Of a stretch of DNA of 64,000 nucleotides, positions 9,652 through 20,840 are shown one piece after another (positions within the stretch are counted from its first letter, which is position 1; each line of letters begins with the position of its first letter). The position numbers and the translations under genes were made by a program. This DNA is from Pithys albifrons albifrons (taxonomy: Eukaryota > Chordata > Aves > Passeriformes > Thamnophilidae). The notes under the pieces are model-generated. The model was not told where the DNA came from. It did no database searches and was given only the letters and a program-made list of their open reading frames with translations. The stretch covers positions 19,639,795-19,703,794 of the forward strand of contig NC_092459.1 in NCBI RefSeq assembly GCF_047495875.1. The letters are read 5' to 3'.

Positions 9652-12600
9652 CATATACATGTCTGTAAGTATATTTGACTTCCAGTACATTTTTTTTCAT
9701 AGAACTAACTATTAATGAAATATTTATTTCAGACAATGATGTTCTATTAAATGTTAATTGTATTGTCAGGAAACCACAGGGCTGTTACAGAAAAAAAATG
9801 TATCAGGGTTCCTCAAAAGTACAAACTTAAGGTGCTGGTAAAGGCCTTGAAAGTACAAAGCAATGGATGAAGGTAGAGACTCCAGGCCCTCTCAACAATA
9901 ATCAATTATTGGTCATTAAAATAAAACAACCTTGGGAGTTGAATATAATTTGCTTTAAGGACAACAGAGAGAATGAGTGAAATATATCCAATATAAGTAA
10001 ACCGTACCATACATAGTCCATGTGGATTTAAAATGGTGTGGTGAACCCATGAAGAGGAGATTAAGGTGTAATGCACATTACAAAACATAAAAAGAAATTA
10101 TCTCCAAGCAGTCTCTAGAGTGAGGGGTAAGAAATCAACATTAAACTCTTTTTTCAAATAACGAATGACTCACTTAAGCCCACTATCCGCCTTTGAACCC
10201 AGAGGAATATAAGAAGGGTGGCCGTCATACCAGAGAAAACAGAAAACTACATCAATTTCAACTGTCATGTTATTAGATATGTGTTGTACTAACTGGATAA
10301 TTTGGACTATAACATAGTAACAGGACTAATAATGATTCTTTGTTTGGTTTTCTAAAACTTTATTTACACTAGCTATAAACATTTGGCTTTGTACATAAGG
10401 TGTGTTTCTTCATCCTACATAAAGGGCACAGGATGATTTTTCTGACAACATACAATAGACAACTAGATGTTAAACCTGCATTTGGTGCTACATTTGTGTC
10501 CTTTCTAGTACTTCTGTCATCCCATTCTTGAAGATATATCATGGAAAAGAAGGAACAACTCTGTAGATTGCCCACTAGTTCATTTCTCAAATGTTTTCTA
10601 CTTGTTTGGAGTGGGTCATCCTGTCCTGTCTGACATTTCCCAACTCCTCACACTCACCCCCATTCCCAGCCTGTTGTCCTTTTCAGTGTTTACAAAGAAA
10701 AAGTTACATTCTTCCTGTTTGAAGCAGCAAAATACTCATTCCTCTTAATCTTGAAGACTGTTGTGGTATGCTGTAACAAAGAACTTAATCTACTTTACTT
10801 CGCCTCAGTGGAAAACCAGTATTTCTTCTCAAGTCCACAGTGAAAAAGGAAAACAGTTCATTTTATTCCTGCTTGAACCTATGATTAATGTATTTGAGAA
10901 CTAGCAAAGAATCCCATTAGTTTCTAGTTTATTAGAGCATTTAAGGTGACTCTGGTCACTCAAAAAATCAAAATTTCTAGAACTGTGATCATGAACATTG
11001 TTGTCCTCTGAACTTTTTAAAATTGGTTTACATCTTAGAAATGCATGAGCTGTAACAGATTTTCAAAAATGTGGCACAGTTTCTCAGTGGAAGTTTTATA
11101 ACTGCTGTAGATTATCTTTGCATTTCATTCTTACATGTTCCATAATGACATTTGCATTTTCTGCAACACCATAATCTTTCTACTTCAAATGTCTTCTGAT
11201 AGATAACACCTACCACAAGCTTTTTCTTCAGTCCATCTTGTTCTTCTTTCTGCACTGTTATAGATGATTGCTCTTGTACCTAATAATTACAATTATAAAT
11301 CAACCTTTAACATATTTTTGTGCTTTCTGTCTGGGAATTATTTGAAGTTCCTTATAACATTAAAAATTTAATGCATAGTGATGAATTCAAGAGTCATCAC
11401 TGTTTTGCCTTATTACATATTCCCATATACAGTCAATATGAGCTCTAGTTTTTTACTCATTTTACAACAATTTTGTGCAAAAAACTTGCAGTCAGTTTCA
11501 CTAATCATCTTGGCTATAAAACTCTAGTATGAGGCATGCAAATAAACAAAATATGTCTTAGCTCTAAACTGACACAAAGAAAAACAAATGATCATGCTCA
11601 CTTATCTCAGTTGCAATAACAACATTATTGCAGGTCGTAATATCCAAGGTTTAGAATAAACTCAAAGTTCACAATCTGACAAAATCCAGGAGCTTTCCAG
11701 AGAGAACATAAAGAGGCACATTAGCAAATCTAATCAAGTCATCAGTATGCACTGACTTGGTAAGAAGCCTTTTTAAATCATTAATCAGTGATATATAATT
11801 CATGTCTTAGTTGACATCTACACCCACATTACACTGAGTGAATTCATAAGTATAAATCTCTGCATATGGAAAGATGGCAAATATTTTCTCATACCAGCTG
11901 CTAAATGTGGTGTTGCAATTTGGTAAAGAGTATTTGAAATATAATGTTAGGGGTGTTTTCTTACATCAACATCTGTACGGACCAAGAAAACAAAATCCTT
12001 AACTATTTCCTTGAGTCAGCTCTCTGAACTGACACATCATCCTCTTCTGCTTCTAGAGGTAGCAATGAGCATGATGTGAGATAATTTGAGGCTCTAGGCA
12101 CAATATTGATAAGAAAACTTAAAGTTCTCAAATTTTGGAATTCAAGACATGCAAGAGGTAGAATTGCTACAACTATTGCATTTCAGAGAACAAAAAATTA
12201 TTCCAGCTTTGAAGAAATGTGAGATACACAAGCCAAAACTTAGTATGAGTAAAAGAATTTATTTAATTGTCTAAACACAGGCATGTCTGTGATGCTCCAA
12301 AGTAGCTGAGATAGCACATGTGGCTGGTAGATATAGCACCACATCTACAGGAGATATGCAGCCATACACAGGCTGGCTGGGTGACCCGAGTGTTAAAAAT
12401 GGGATTTAGAATATATGCATAGGCAAGAAGATGCAGCATCTTGATCTTTCTACACCATAGTTGGAATTTTAACACTGCAAACATGTAGACATTTATATTT
12501 GTTCTTCTCCTGATTCCAAATCCTCCCATATAAGACCTGGGAGCTGCATTTATTTGTATATTGCAATTTTAAGGGACTCATCTTGTATATTTAGAGTTTT

Positions 12601-13424
12601 TGTAGATTTCTACCTGGTTCTGCAGCAGTTTAAAGGATTTATCTGGTCTGCCTGGGATCATCTCACATTCTTCACCTAATGCATTTTGTGATTGAAGGAA
12701 ATTCCTTCTCCAGTATGTTTTGTTTTGCTTTTTTCTTGCTTCTGATTTCACATATAAATGCCACTAAATGAAAAGCTTTGTTTCATCCAGTAGAGTGTGT
12801 ATAGATCTTATGAATCCTGTTAATTTGGATCATGTGTTCCTTTCTGCTCTTACAGTCATTTGCCATGTTTTCAGTAGCCTAAATCCCAGAATGAACTGAG
12901 TACACTTGGTATTTCAGGAAATGTGTGTTCATTCTCCTTTAAAGCCATACTATACAGCTTAACACAGTTCATGTTGTTGAATGCAGGTGCACTGTTAGTC
13001 TCATAGTACTCACAAAAACCTAGGAGTACTGTGGGACTGATTTAGATACAGGGATTGTCCCTACATGAAACTAAAGGTCTAGTGCATTCAGTTTACTCAG
13101 ATACAGCATGATCAGTGAAAAGACATGCCAGTCTTGCTTTGTAGGAAATTCTAATACAATAAAAATAAAAAGATTTTTTTTCTTTATAAAGAGCTCTCTG
13201 CCTCTTCTCAAATATAATTTTGTCTCTAGAAAACTACCTCAATAGGTTTATTTTCTGAAATTAAAGTCCCCGTATCTCTTTAATAAAACTATAGAGGTTT
13301 CATTTGCAGCAAAATGATTTTGACTATCAAAGGAAGAGGATAACTGAAATGTTGAAGCATGATTGTGTACTTTAGATGATATGAAACTTTTTGGAGAAAC
13401 AATGTAGACTTTTAATAAAAGAGA
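8340..13424. other. unique AT-rich sequence with one microsatellite, no gene seen
   Basis: I found no interspersed repeat apart from the compound microsatellite at 9594-9652. The open frames at 8532-8789, 10369-10590 and 12263-12529 have no recognisable protein motif and look like chance. Confidence 0.55.
9594..9652. repeat. compound microsatellite (TA)n(CA)n(TA)n
   Basis: A TA run is followed by about twelve CA units (9613-9636) and another TA run, with ACATATACAT decay on the right. The CA block sits symmetrically between TA blocks. It is likely length-polymorphic. Confidence 0.95.
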
Positions 13425-14065
13425 TCACAGAACCATGAAATGATTAAGGTTGGAAAAGGCTTTGTCCTGGTTTGGGCACAACAAAAAAAATGGGGAAGAG
13501 GAAGGAGGGAGACATTTCAGAGTTAAGATGTCGGTCTTTCCAAGATCACCATTATACGTGATGGAGCCCTGCTTTCCTGGGGATGAACACCTACCTGCCC
13601 ATGGGAAGTGGTGAATTAATTCCTTGGTTTATTTTGCTATTTTGTCCTTTACCTATAAAACTGTCTTTATCTTGACCCACAAGACTTCTCACTTTTACTC
13701 TTCTGATTTTCTCCTCCATCCCATTGTAAGGGAATGATAGAGTGTTTGTGTAGGGCTGAGTTGCTGGCTGGGAGTAAACCATGACAGCTTCTCATGATCA
13801 TGCGTTCCAATGCCCCTGCTCAACCAGAACCACCTAAAGCCCTTTGCTCAGGGTAATCTTTAAACACTTTCTCAGTATTTCCAAAATTGACATTTTCAAG
13901 ATGGGCAAGTTGTGAAAGTGTTTGGTCACCCTCACAGGAAAAAAGAAGCATTCCCTGATGTTCAGACAGAATGTCCATTATTTCATTTTAAGCCCTTTGC
14001 CACTGATCTTTTCATACATCATCACTGAAAGAACCTGGCTCGATCTGCAGATTTTCCTTTCGTGT
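13425..14065 (-). mobile_element. CR1 LINE 3' fragment, split by a solo LTR
   Basis: 13425-13462 is the CR1 3' terminus in reverse complement (ATCACAGAACCATGAAATGATTAAGGTTGG). After the LTR at 13463-13786 the same element resumes with a diverged upstream segment. It is clearest at 13930-14050, where CACCCTCACAGGAAAAAAG, CCCTGATGTTCAGACAGAATG and the 'CCTGGCTC' block match the usual order inside the CR1 3' region. The 5' limit is indistinct. It is older than the LTR that interrupts it. Confidence 0.75.
13463..13786 (+). mobile_element. solo LTR, ERVL-like (4-bp TSD GCTT), nested in CR1
   Basis: A 324-bp segment begins TGTCCTGGTTTGGGC and ends GTAAACCATGACA. It is flanked by perfect GCTT copies at 13459-13462 and 13787-13790. 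The last 150 bp (from TATCTTGACCCACAAGACTTCTC) match the 3' part of the LTR at 19106-19545, so the two belong to one family and share the plus orientation; this copy is shorter. The two ends form an inverted repeat, TGTCCTGGTTT against AAACCATGACA, with one mismatch in 11. No internal viral sequence is present. Confidence 0.85.
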
Positions 14066-16000
14066 GTATGAAAAGTAAAATAATTTTTCTTCCTGAACTC
14101 TATATTAAATTTATGAGTACTTCCTACTTTTATTCCAGAGTTGTTGTTCAGCTCTGTTTTCAGATGGCACATTTTCTTCTGCAGCAGCTGACACAGATAC
14201 GATGAATGAGAATTCCATGTTGCCTTATCACTGTTGTTCAAATGATTATTAAAAATTCCTCTTATTATTCCTTCCCCACATATTCTAATATCAAAAGCTT
14301 TTTCTACTGACAGATACTGTGTTTGCCTTTTTCCAGTCTTAGGTACTTAGTCCATCATCTATTTAAGTCAGATAGTTTAAGCAAAACAATATTACATTTA
14401 GAAATTTGTGCTGTTTTCATGAATACGTCCACTAACGCTTTAAAGACCTTGCTGTAGCACAGTGGTGATAATCCTGCCCTGAATTCCTTTTAACTGTATT
14501 TTCAGGTTAGTGCCTGCATGTCTGAACCTTACATACTCATTTTCTAATTTTCAGAGATTTGAGGAGAGGAGCAACATATTCCTTTCTTGATAGTGAACAT
14601 GTTCTTGTTTTATTCAACGTTCTTAAAAATAAGAAAAAATTTAATTAAGGAAATATTGTTGAAGTGCAACCAATATAACTTTTATAATTTTACCAGAAAA
14701 GAGAGCTATTTTTCATGCTCAAAAATATAACTTTGTTTTCACTATTCCTTTCCTTGCCTCTCCATAGCTGTCAGTGCTCTTACTCTGGAGAGTATTATTT
14801 CCATGGGACTTAAAGATATCTTCTACTTCATACTACAGTTGGGGATAATGAATCAGGAAATCATGTTCAAACTGTTGCTACAAAAAAAAAAAATTAAAAA
14901 AGCGCAAGATGTTGCAACTCCCAAATCAAAATTTCTAGACAATAATAAACATGTGTTTGCTTCATAGGTTTGGTTTTCTATTCTGATCAAAATGGATGAA
15001 TAGGAAAGTAAAAAGTTATCTCATCTCCTGGGTCACTGAATGCAGTTTAATGCTAAAACAAGTTTACTACCTAACAGTAAAACCCAAAGAGTAAATATAT
15101 GGAGAAGCAAGTGTCAAGGGTGTTGGGAAGTCTCCAGTGACAGTGAACAGTTCATTAGCTGTACAGCTTGTAAGCTTTCTCTCCCAACTGTCCGCAGCTG
15201 ACACTGGGACTGAAAATATAAAAAGCAGCTAACACAGTGAGAGAAGAAAACAACTAAATTTGATATAAATAAGTCTTAGAAAAATGGGTGTTAACAGCCC
15301 AGCCCTGCATTTGAGTATAGTTTTTATATAGATTTATAATTTGTCAAAAAAAAAAATCAATGTAAAATGGCACCCAAAGTAAAAGAAAATCTATGTCAGC
15401 TTATCCAAGAAAATTGAAGTAGATCGAAAACTGAAGTGACATTTAGATATAAGTTGAAAGAAAAGCTTCCAAGATCAAAAAAATTCAATTATCCTTTGAG
15501 GATTATATAAAAAAAACAATGTTGTGCACGGTATTGACATCATATCTTTTGACTCGCAGTATAGCGTATGTCTGGGTACTTTCACTATCATGCTATTTAG
15601 AAACCTTGTATACATTTCATTTGCTTTAAAATGTAACAATTTAAAATCTATTCACGATAAAATGGCCTAAAATAACTCTCTGTGGGAAAGTCTGTATTCA
15701 AAAGAAATCAAACTGTTTACATAACCATATGATCCCCTCAGAGGAAATAATATTAATATGAAGTTTTTTTTAAAAAAAAGACACCTTTGCATCTTTCTCA
15801 GCCTTCGCAAAAGAACCTACTACCAGCACAAGTAAACCTTACTGCATGTAACTGCTAAAATACATAGTGAGATGGTTGTTAAACAATGCTATCAACTGTT
15901 CATGACCTCTACCAACAGTTAATCTTTCAAAGCAGCACACTAACTTACATCTACGTCGATGACAAACACTAAGTAAATATTACTGCGAACAACATGGGGT
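14066..16000. other. unique AT-rich sequence, no gene seen
   Basis: There are A-rich runs at 14881-14899 and 15345-15356. I see no repeat family and no convincing coding frame. Confidence 0.55.
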
Positions 16001-16020
16001 ATCATCATCATCATCATCAT
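16001..16020 (-). repeat. (ATG)n 3' tail of the RTE element
   Basis: There are six to seven ATG units on the minus strand (ATC/CAT on plus), directly at the 3' end of the RTE element. Read in frame they give short runs of Asp or, on plus, His; neither is meaningful protein. Confidence 0.9.
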
Positions 16021-16055
16021 GGCCAGGCTTTGCGAACGAAGATTTGCGAAGGGCA

Positions 16056-16982
16056 CTACCCACGCTTGCTGCAAGTGTGCTGGTGGCTAAAAGGCCGATA
16101 CGGGATAGGCAGGTTCGGTCACAGAAGGCACAGCAGAACGTCTCCCAAGGTGACATTGGCAAGGAATGGTTCTTTCTGCGTTGTCATTTCTCCTCAAGAC
16201 TGACTCTCCGTGCATTCTCAAAGGAAGCAGCAGCGTCGTGAATGGTGTGTCTCCATGAATCCCGATTTGAGGCCAGAGTGGACCATCGGTGGCAGTCAAT
16301 ATGGCCAAGGCTGAGGTGTTGTTTCAGGGAGTCCTTATATCTCTTCTTTGGGGCTCCTCTCTTGCGGCAGCCGGTGGCGAGTTCATCATAGAGCACAATC
16401 TTTGGGAGGCGGTGACCCTCCATCCTGGAGACGTGCCCTGCCCAGCGCAGCTGCATTCTCATCAGCATGGCCTCGATACTGCTGACCCCTGCCTGTTCAA
16501 GAACAGACACATTGGTCATGTAATCACACCAGTGGATGTTTAGGATTGAACAGAGGCAGCGCTGATGGAAGCGTTCGAGAAGCCGCAGGTGGTGGCGGTA
16601 GATGACCCAGGATTCAGACCCATATAAAAGAGTAGACAGTACAATGGCTCTGTAGACACTCATCTTTGTACTTTTCTTCAGGTGTTTATTGGACCAGACT
16701 CTTTTATGGAGTTTTCTGAAGGCTTTGTATGCCTTTGCTAACCTGTTGTCTATCTCTTTGTCAATCTTACCGTCTGAGGAAATTATACTTCCCAGATAGG
16801 TGAACTGCTGGACTGACTTAAGCTCTGAATTGCCTATGGTGATGTGAGGATGATGGAAGACTTCTTGAGGTGCAGGTTGGTAGAGAACTTCTGTCTTCCT
16901 CAGGCTGACTTCCAGCCCAAAAAGCTCAGCAGCCTCTGCAAAGCAGGATGTTAAGCGCTGCAGAGCTGCTTCTGTGTGATCA
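16056..16982 (-). pseudogene. RTE ORF2 C-terminal remnant (RT thumb, connection, zinc-finger-like end)
   Basis: Reading the minus strand from 16980, the frame is open through the segment after the RT active site: LTSCFAEAAELFGLEVSLRK, then QQFTYLGSIISSDGKIDKEI and RLAKAYKAFRKL. It continues as one frame through 16663-16184 with AIVLSTLLYGSESWV, RFHQRCLCSILNIHW, MRMQLRWAGHVSRM and GAPKKRYKDSLK, all typical of RTE C-termini. A TGA at 16186-16184 interrupts it and the same frame then resumes; TGA from CGA by CpG decay is plausible. The end has CCAFCDRTCLSRIGL. A one-base loss in the T run at 16092-16089 shifts the frame before the final SHQHTC block, which with the preceding cysteines would form a CCHC-type finger. 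Only two disabling changes occur in about 309 codons. Confidence 0.82.
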
Positions 16983-19105
16983 GTATGTACAAATATAACA
17001 TATTGAGTGGGTTAATTTCCCAAGTGAATAGTCTCTTTATATCACTGTGTTAAACAGTGGCTTTCAAGTCTTAATATCCTTCTTTAGTACTATTTCCTTG
17101 TTTCACAACAAGAAAATAATCAATGTATATCTAATTCAAACACTGCTTTTTTAATTTCTGGTTTTAATCTTAGAGAGGCACAATATGAACCAAAGAAAGG
17201 ACAACAAGATGAAAAGTAAGAAGATGAAAATGAAGAGTATAAATCTGTTTTTCTTGTCCATTTCTTTTAGTGCAGAGCAAAAGAGACAACAGTAGGATAA
17301 GAATTACTCAGTAGACTGTGGATCAAGTCAATAAGACAATTCAAAGACAATATTGTTTTATTTCCTTATTACTGAAAAGGTAAAAATCATATAAAGTTAA
17401 ATGAGAAAAGAAACTGAAAATATAATAAAAAACAGTTGTTACCATAGATTTCTGACATCAGTATTAGTTTTCAAAACTTATTTCTGTTTGCAAACTTTCC
17501 AGGTACCTATAGGGTGGAACTAAAAGCAAGAGAAGCCAGGGAAAAAGTTGCCAATGAAGTTTATCTCAGCTAGAGAAATGAAGAACATGAGTGAGTACTA
17601 CTAATCCACAAAGATAAAAAAAAATCATTCTTTTTCAAATCAGCTGCAGCATATGGTTTGAAGATCATCCAAGAGTAACTTAATGATAAATGAAAAAATC
17701 ACACATAAATTCATACTGTTCCTTTATTTCTAGAAGCAGAGGAAAGGTACCACTGCCAATATCTTCCCTTGCAATGATTTGAATAAAGTCAAAAAAAGTA
17801 AACACCAGGAATATAATATGTGTAGGAAGACTCACTGCAGCCAAGATTATAAAAAATATATGAGTTCATCAAGGTCAAGAAAGAAGATATTATTTCCAGA
17901 ATTTTTTCCAAAGTTCATCTGCACATTGTTTTTGTTAAACAGTTAATTAAGAATACTGATAGTTACAGCCGCATTAAAGTCAAGGAATGTGTATAAAATT
18001 AAATAGAGTCCAACATTTTATTGTTGTAAACCAGTGACTGCATGCTTTTCAAAAAGCCAAAAGACTCACTATGTACATACCTACTTCAACACTATTACAT
18101 GAGTAGCAACTTCACATGTGTTATAACCATTCAGTGTAACACTGAGTCCAACTATTCAAACCAACGAGGATAGAGTACAAACAACTCTAATAATATTTAT
18201 TTTACATAGAACATGGTATTCACTGTAAAAGTAAGAACATATGTGATATTAAAATTGTGATATTCTTAGAATATGGATGCATATACTTATTGAAAATAAG
18301 AATATGACTTATTGCCCACATATATATTCAACTAATATGTATATACTAATACACAATGTACAATATTCTGTGTAATATTTTCTGTGTAATATGTATCTAC
18401 TAATACACAATTCTGTATAATTGTATAATATACAATAATTTGTATAAGATTTTCTACATAAGGAATTTCTCATAATATAAAATATGCAAGTAACAGCACT
18501 ACTGCAACTTGAGGCTTATTTTTTAATGGGGGAGAAATTAGCTGTATTTTTAGACTACTGCTTTCCTAATTCAAAATTGAAAGTTACATCACATCTAAAA
18601 TAGCCTATCTCACTTTTGGTTATGTACTCTACAAGTAAATATTAGTATATTTGAAATTCACTTAATATTCTAAAAATATCATATTATGTTTTTGTGGTCC
18701 TTTCTAAAGATTTTTCTGTAAGCTTGTCCTTGTTTAAATTTCTAAGAATCTGATTTCTTCAGGGTGCCATAAATAGTGGGGTTTGTTTCTAGTCTTTGTT
18801 GTTGCTTTGGGAGGTGAGTGTGCACAGCTTTCCTCCTTGAATATTTATGAATATGATACTGTTATTGAGGACAAAATCCCCAATATTGTCTGGAAGTAAA
18901 ATTTTATGTGAAAAAATGTATTCATTGTTAGAAAAATCAGCAAACAAGCCTGTCATGTACTGCTTAAAAATTAAAAATAAGTAAATCTGGCCAAGGAGGA
19001 ATGTCCCAAATAGTTTTCCTCTATCTTTTAATCTGTTTGTTTTTTGTTTTCTTCAACAAGTAAATGAAATTGAAAACCAAATTACACATGGCATAGGAAA
19101 AAGTC
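16983..19105. other. unique AT-rich sequence, no gene seen
   Basis: This stretch is very AT-rich. Imperfect direct repeats lie at 18333-18411. I recognise no gene or interspersed repeat. Confidence 0.55.
18333..18411. repeat. imperfect 54-bp direct repeat
   Basis: The 25 bp at 18333-18357 recur at 18387-18411 with one mismatch. Between them a TTCTGTGTAATAT block is itself repeated (18366-18378 and 18380-18392). It looks like local slippage or duplication in AT-rich DNA. Confidence 0.85.
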
Positions 19106-19545
19106 TGTGAAGGACTGTGTCCCGTGGGAGGGATTTCACACCAGAGCAATGGAACAACATGGGCAAGAAAGTGCAGCAGGGGGGAAATGTTAACTGATTG
19201 CAACTCCCATAATACATTCCCCTGAGCCACTTATCAGGGAGGGAGGGAGGAGATAGAAAAATGAAAATTGAAGGATTCAAATTGAGCTTGGGGTGAAGAG
19301 GGGAGTAGAGGGAAAGTACTTTTAGTTTTCTCTTTGTTTCTTGCTATCCTGTTCTGTTTCTCGTTGGAAGTAAATGAAATTAATTTTCCCAAACTGAGTC
19401 TCTTTTGCTTGAGACAAAAAGTGTTTTGAAGAATGTTTTCATCTCAACGCATGAAATTCTACATCTTACTTTGCCCCTCCATCTGGCTGAGAAGAGTGGC
19501 TGGGTGTGGGTCTGTTAGCTAGGCAAGGTTAACCCATGAATGCCC
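19106..19545 (+). mobile_element. ERVL-like LTR, degraded ends
   Basis: This is an LTR of an avian ERVL-like family, in plus orientation. It begins near TGTGAAGGACTGTGTCCC. It continues with the family's GGATTTCACACCAGAGCAATG segment, then TTTAGTTTTCTCTTTGTTTC, then the segment ending in AATTAATTTTCCCAAACTGAG that in younger copies carries the polyadenylation signal. It ends in TCTCAACGCATGAAATTC...CTGGCTGAGAAGAG and GGTTAACCCATGA. The 3' part matches the LTR at 13463. The right end is uncertain by several bases and I found no convincing target duplication, so it is an older insertion. Confidence 0.75.
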
Positions 19546-19679
19546 ACCTGAGTCCCTCCAGTAGTCAACTTTCAAATGTCCTGGTCTCTTTAGTAGCCAG
19601 CCCAGGTTTATGGCCTCCCCAATATTTGGCTTCCTAAACTGTTTTTTTTAACCACTGGTGAACACAGCAAAGAATACAC

Positions 19680-20840
19680 AGAATATACTGAATTGGAAGG
19701 GACCCACAAGGACCAGCAAGTCCAACTCTTAGACCTGCACAGGGCATGCCCCCAGAGTCACACCATGTGCCTGAGAGTATTGTTCAAATGTCTCTTGAAC
19801 TCTGGCAGGCTTGGTGCTGTGACCACTTCCCTGGGGAGCCTGTTCCAGTTACCAACCACCCTCTGGGTGAAGAACCTTTTTCTAACATCCAGCCTAAACC
19901 TCCTTTGACACAAATTCAGGCCATTCCTTTGGGTTGTATCACTGGAAACCACAGAGAAGAGATCAGTGTCTGCTTCTCCTTGTTCCCTCACAAGGAAGTT
20001 GTAACTGCAATGAGGTCTCCCCTCAGTCTCCTCTTCTCCAGGCTGAACAGACCAAGCGCCTTCAGCTGCTCCTCACATGCTTCCCCTCAAGGCCCTTCAC
20101 CATCTTGGTTGCCCTTCTTTGCACTCTCTCTAAGAGCTTAATGTCTTTCTTATATTGTGGTGCCCAAAACTGCCCGTAGGTATGAGGGTTGGTTTCTTGT
20201 AGCCTCGTTATGCTGTGTGCTGAAGGAATCTGCAACGATATGGAATCTCCTGGTCCTGGCTTATCAGTCCACTAACCTAGGAGAAGTGTGTGCTCTCTGC
20301 TTACCCCGACCATGTGGTCTCTGAGATCCCCCAGAAAGGACACACAGGGACCATCGGCGAAGGCAGGAACAAAGAGGAAGTTTAATCAGGGGTACAGGTT
20401 TATATGGACTTTGGAGGGATACAAATTCACCAATAAGGGACAAGAGGGAAGTCTGGATTTGTGCCAACAGGAGTAAGGGGATTTACATTCAATGGGAGAG
20501 GGTTTCAGGTAACATGAGGTCACTGTACTTCTCCCAACCCCCTGGCCTGGCAGGGGTTTATGGGAAGAAGAAGCTATGTCTATGCAGTTTTTACATTTAG
20601 TACATTCAAACCACATTAAAAACATCAGTTGTTAAAGCATTCTCAGTGGCTGGCGTATTTTCTTCATCCATCCATTTCTGGCATGACATCCTCCAAGCCA
20701 TGTATTGAGAATGCACTGTCACACATAGGACTCAAGGTGAGGCTGTCCCAGTGCAGAGAGCAGGACAATCCCCTCCCTCGACCAGCTGGCAGTGCTGTGC
20801 CTGATGCCCCCCAGCTTGCAAGGATTGCCCATACTGACCT
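19680..20840 (-). mobile_element. CR1 LINE 3' fragment, split by a solo LTR
   Basis: The CR1 3' region is in reverse complement. 19680-20182 starts at the 3' tip (CAGAATATACTGAATTGG) and runs continuously to TTGTGGTGCCCAAAACTGCCC. The next CR1 segment, ACTCAAGGTGAGGCTGTCCC through CTCCCTCGACCAGCTGGCAGTG, begins at 20730, after a 543-bp LTR. Joining the two parts gives the normal CR1 order, so the LTR landed in an existing CR1. Minus-strand frames such as 19758-19991 are the end of CR1 ORF2 (RVVGNWNRLPREVVTAPSLP). The 5' truncation lies near 20840. Confidence 0.92.
20183..20725 (-). mobile_element. solo LTR, class II-like, nested in CR1
   Basis: A 543-bp LTR in minus orientation starts TGTGTGACAGTGCATTCTC and ends ...AACCAACCCTCA. 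Its boundaries are set by the break in the CR1. The flanks TAGGTA (20177-20182) and TAGGAC (20726-20731) agree at the first four bases and look like a decayed 6-bp duplication. On the minus strand ATATAAA (20405-20399) is followed 12 bp later by ATTAAA (20386-20381) and then a CTTCCTCTTTG U5 start. This is the same tight TATA/polyA arrangement as in the LTR at 51853. No internal region remains. Confidence 0.82.

Larger units (their letters stand above)
16001..16982 (-). mobile_element. RTE-clade LINE 3' end, probably AviRTE, with (ATG)n tail
   Basis: This is a 982-bp, 5'-truncated non-LTR element on the minus strand. It encodes the C-terminal third of an RTE-type reverse-transcriptase protein. 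The native stop codon is at 16058-16056, only about 35 bp from a (ATG)n simple-repeat tail at 16001-16020. A very short 3' UTR ending in a microsatellite is characteristic of RTE elements and unlike CR1. The sequence is richer in G+C and CpG than its surroundings, and its coding frame is almost intact, so it is younger than the CR1 copies. In birds the family that fits is AviRTE, reported in a limited set of lineages and in filarial nematodes. The family name is inferred from protein type and tail, without a database search. Confidence 0.8.

Noticed and set aside
15994..16203. A frame beginning MGYHHHHHHG that resembles a His-tagged vector construct
   Set aside because: The His run is the antisense reading of the (ATG)n tail of the RTE element, followed by antisense RTE sequence; there is no vector backbone.
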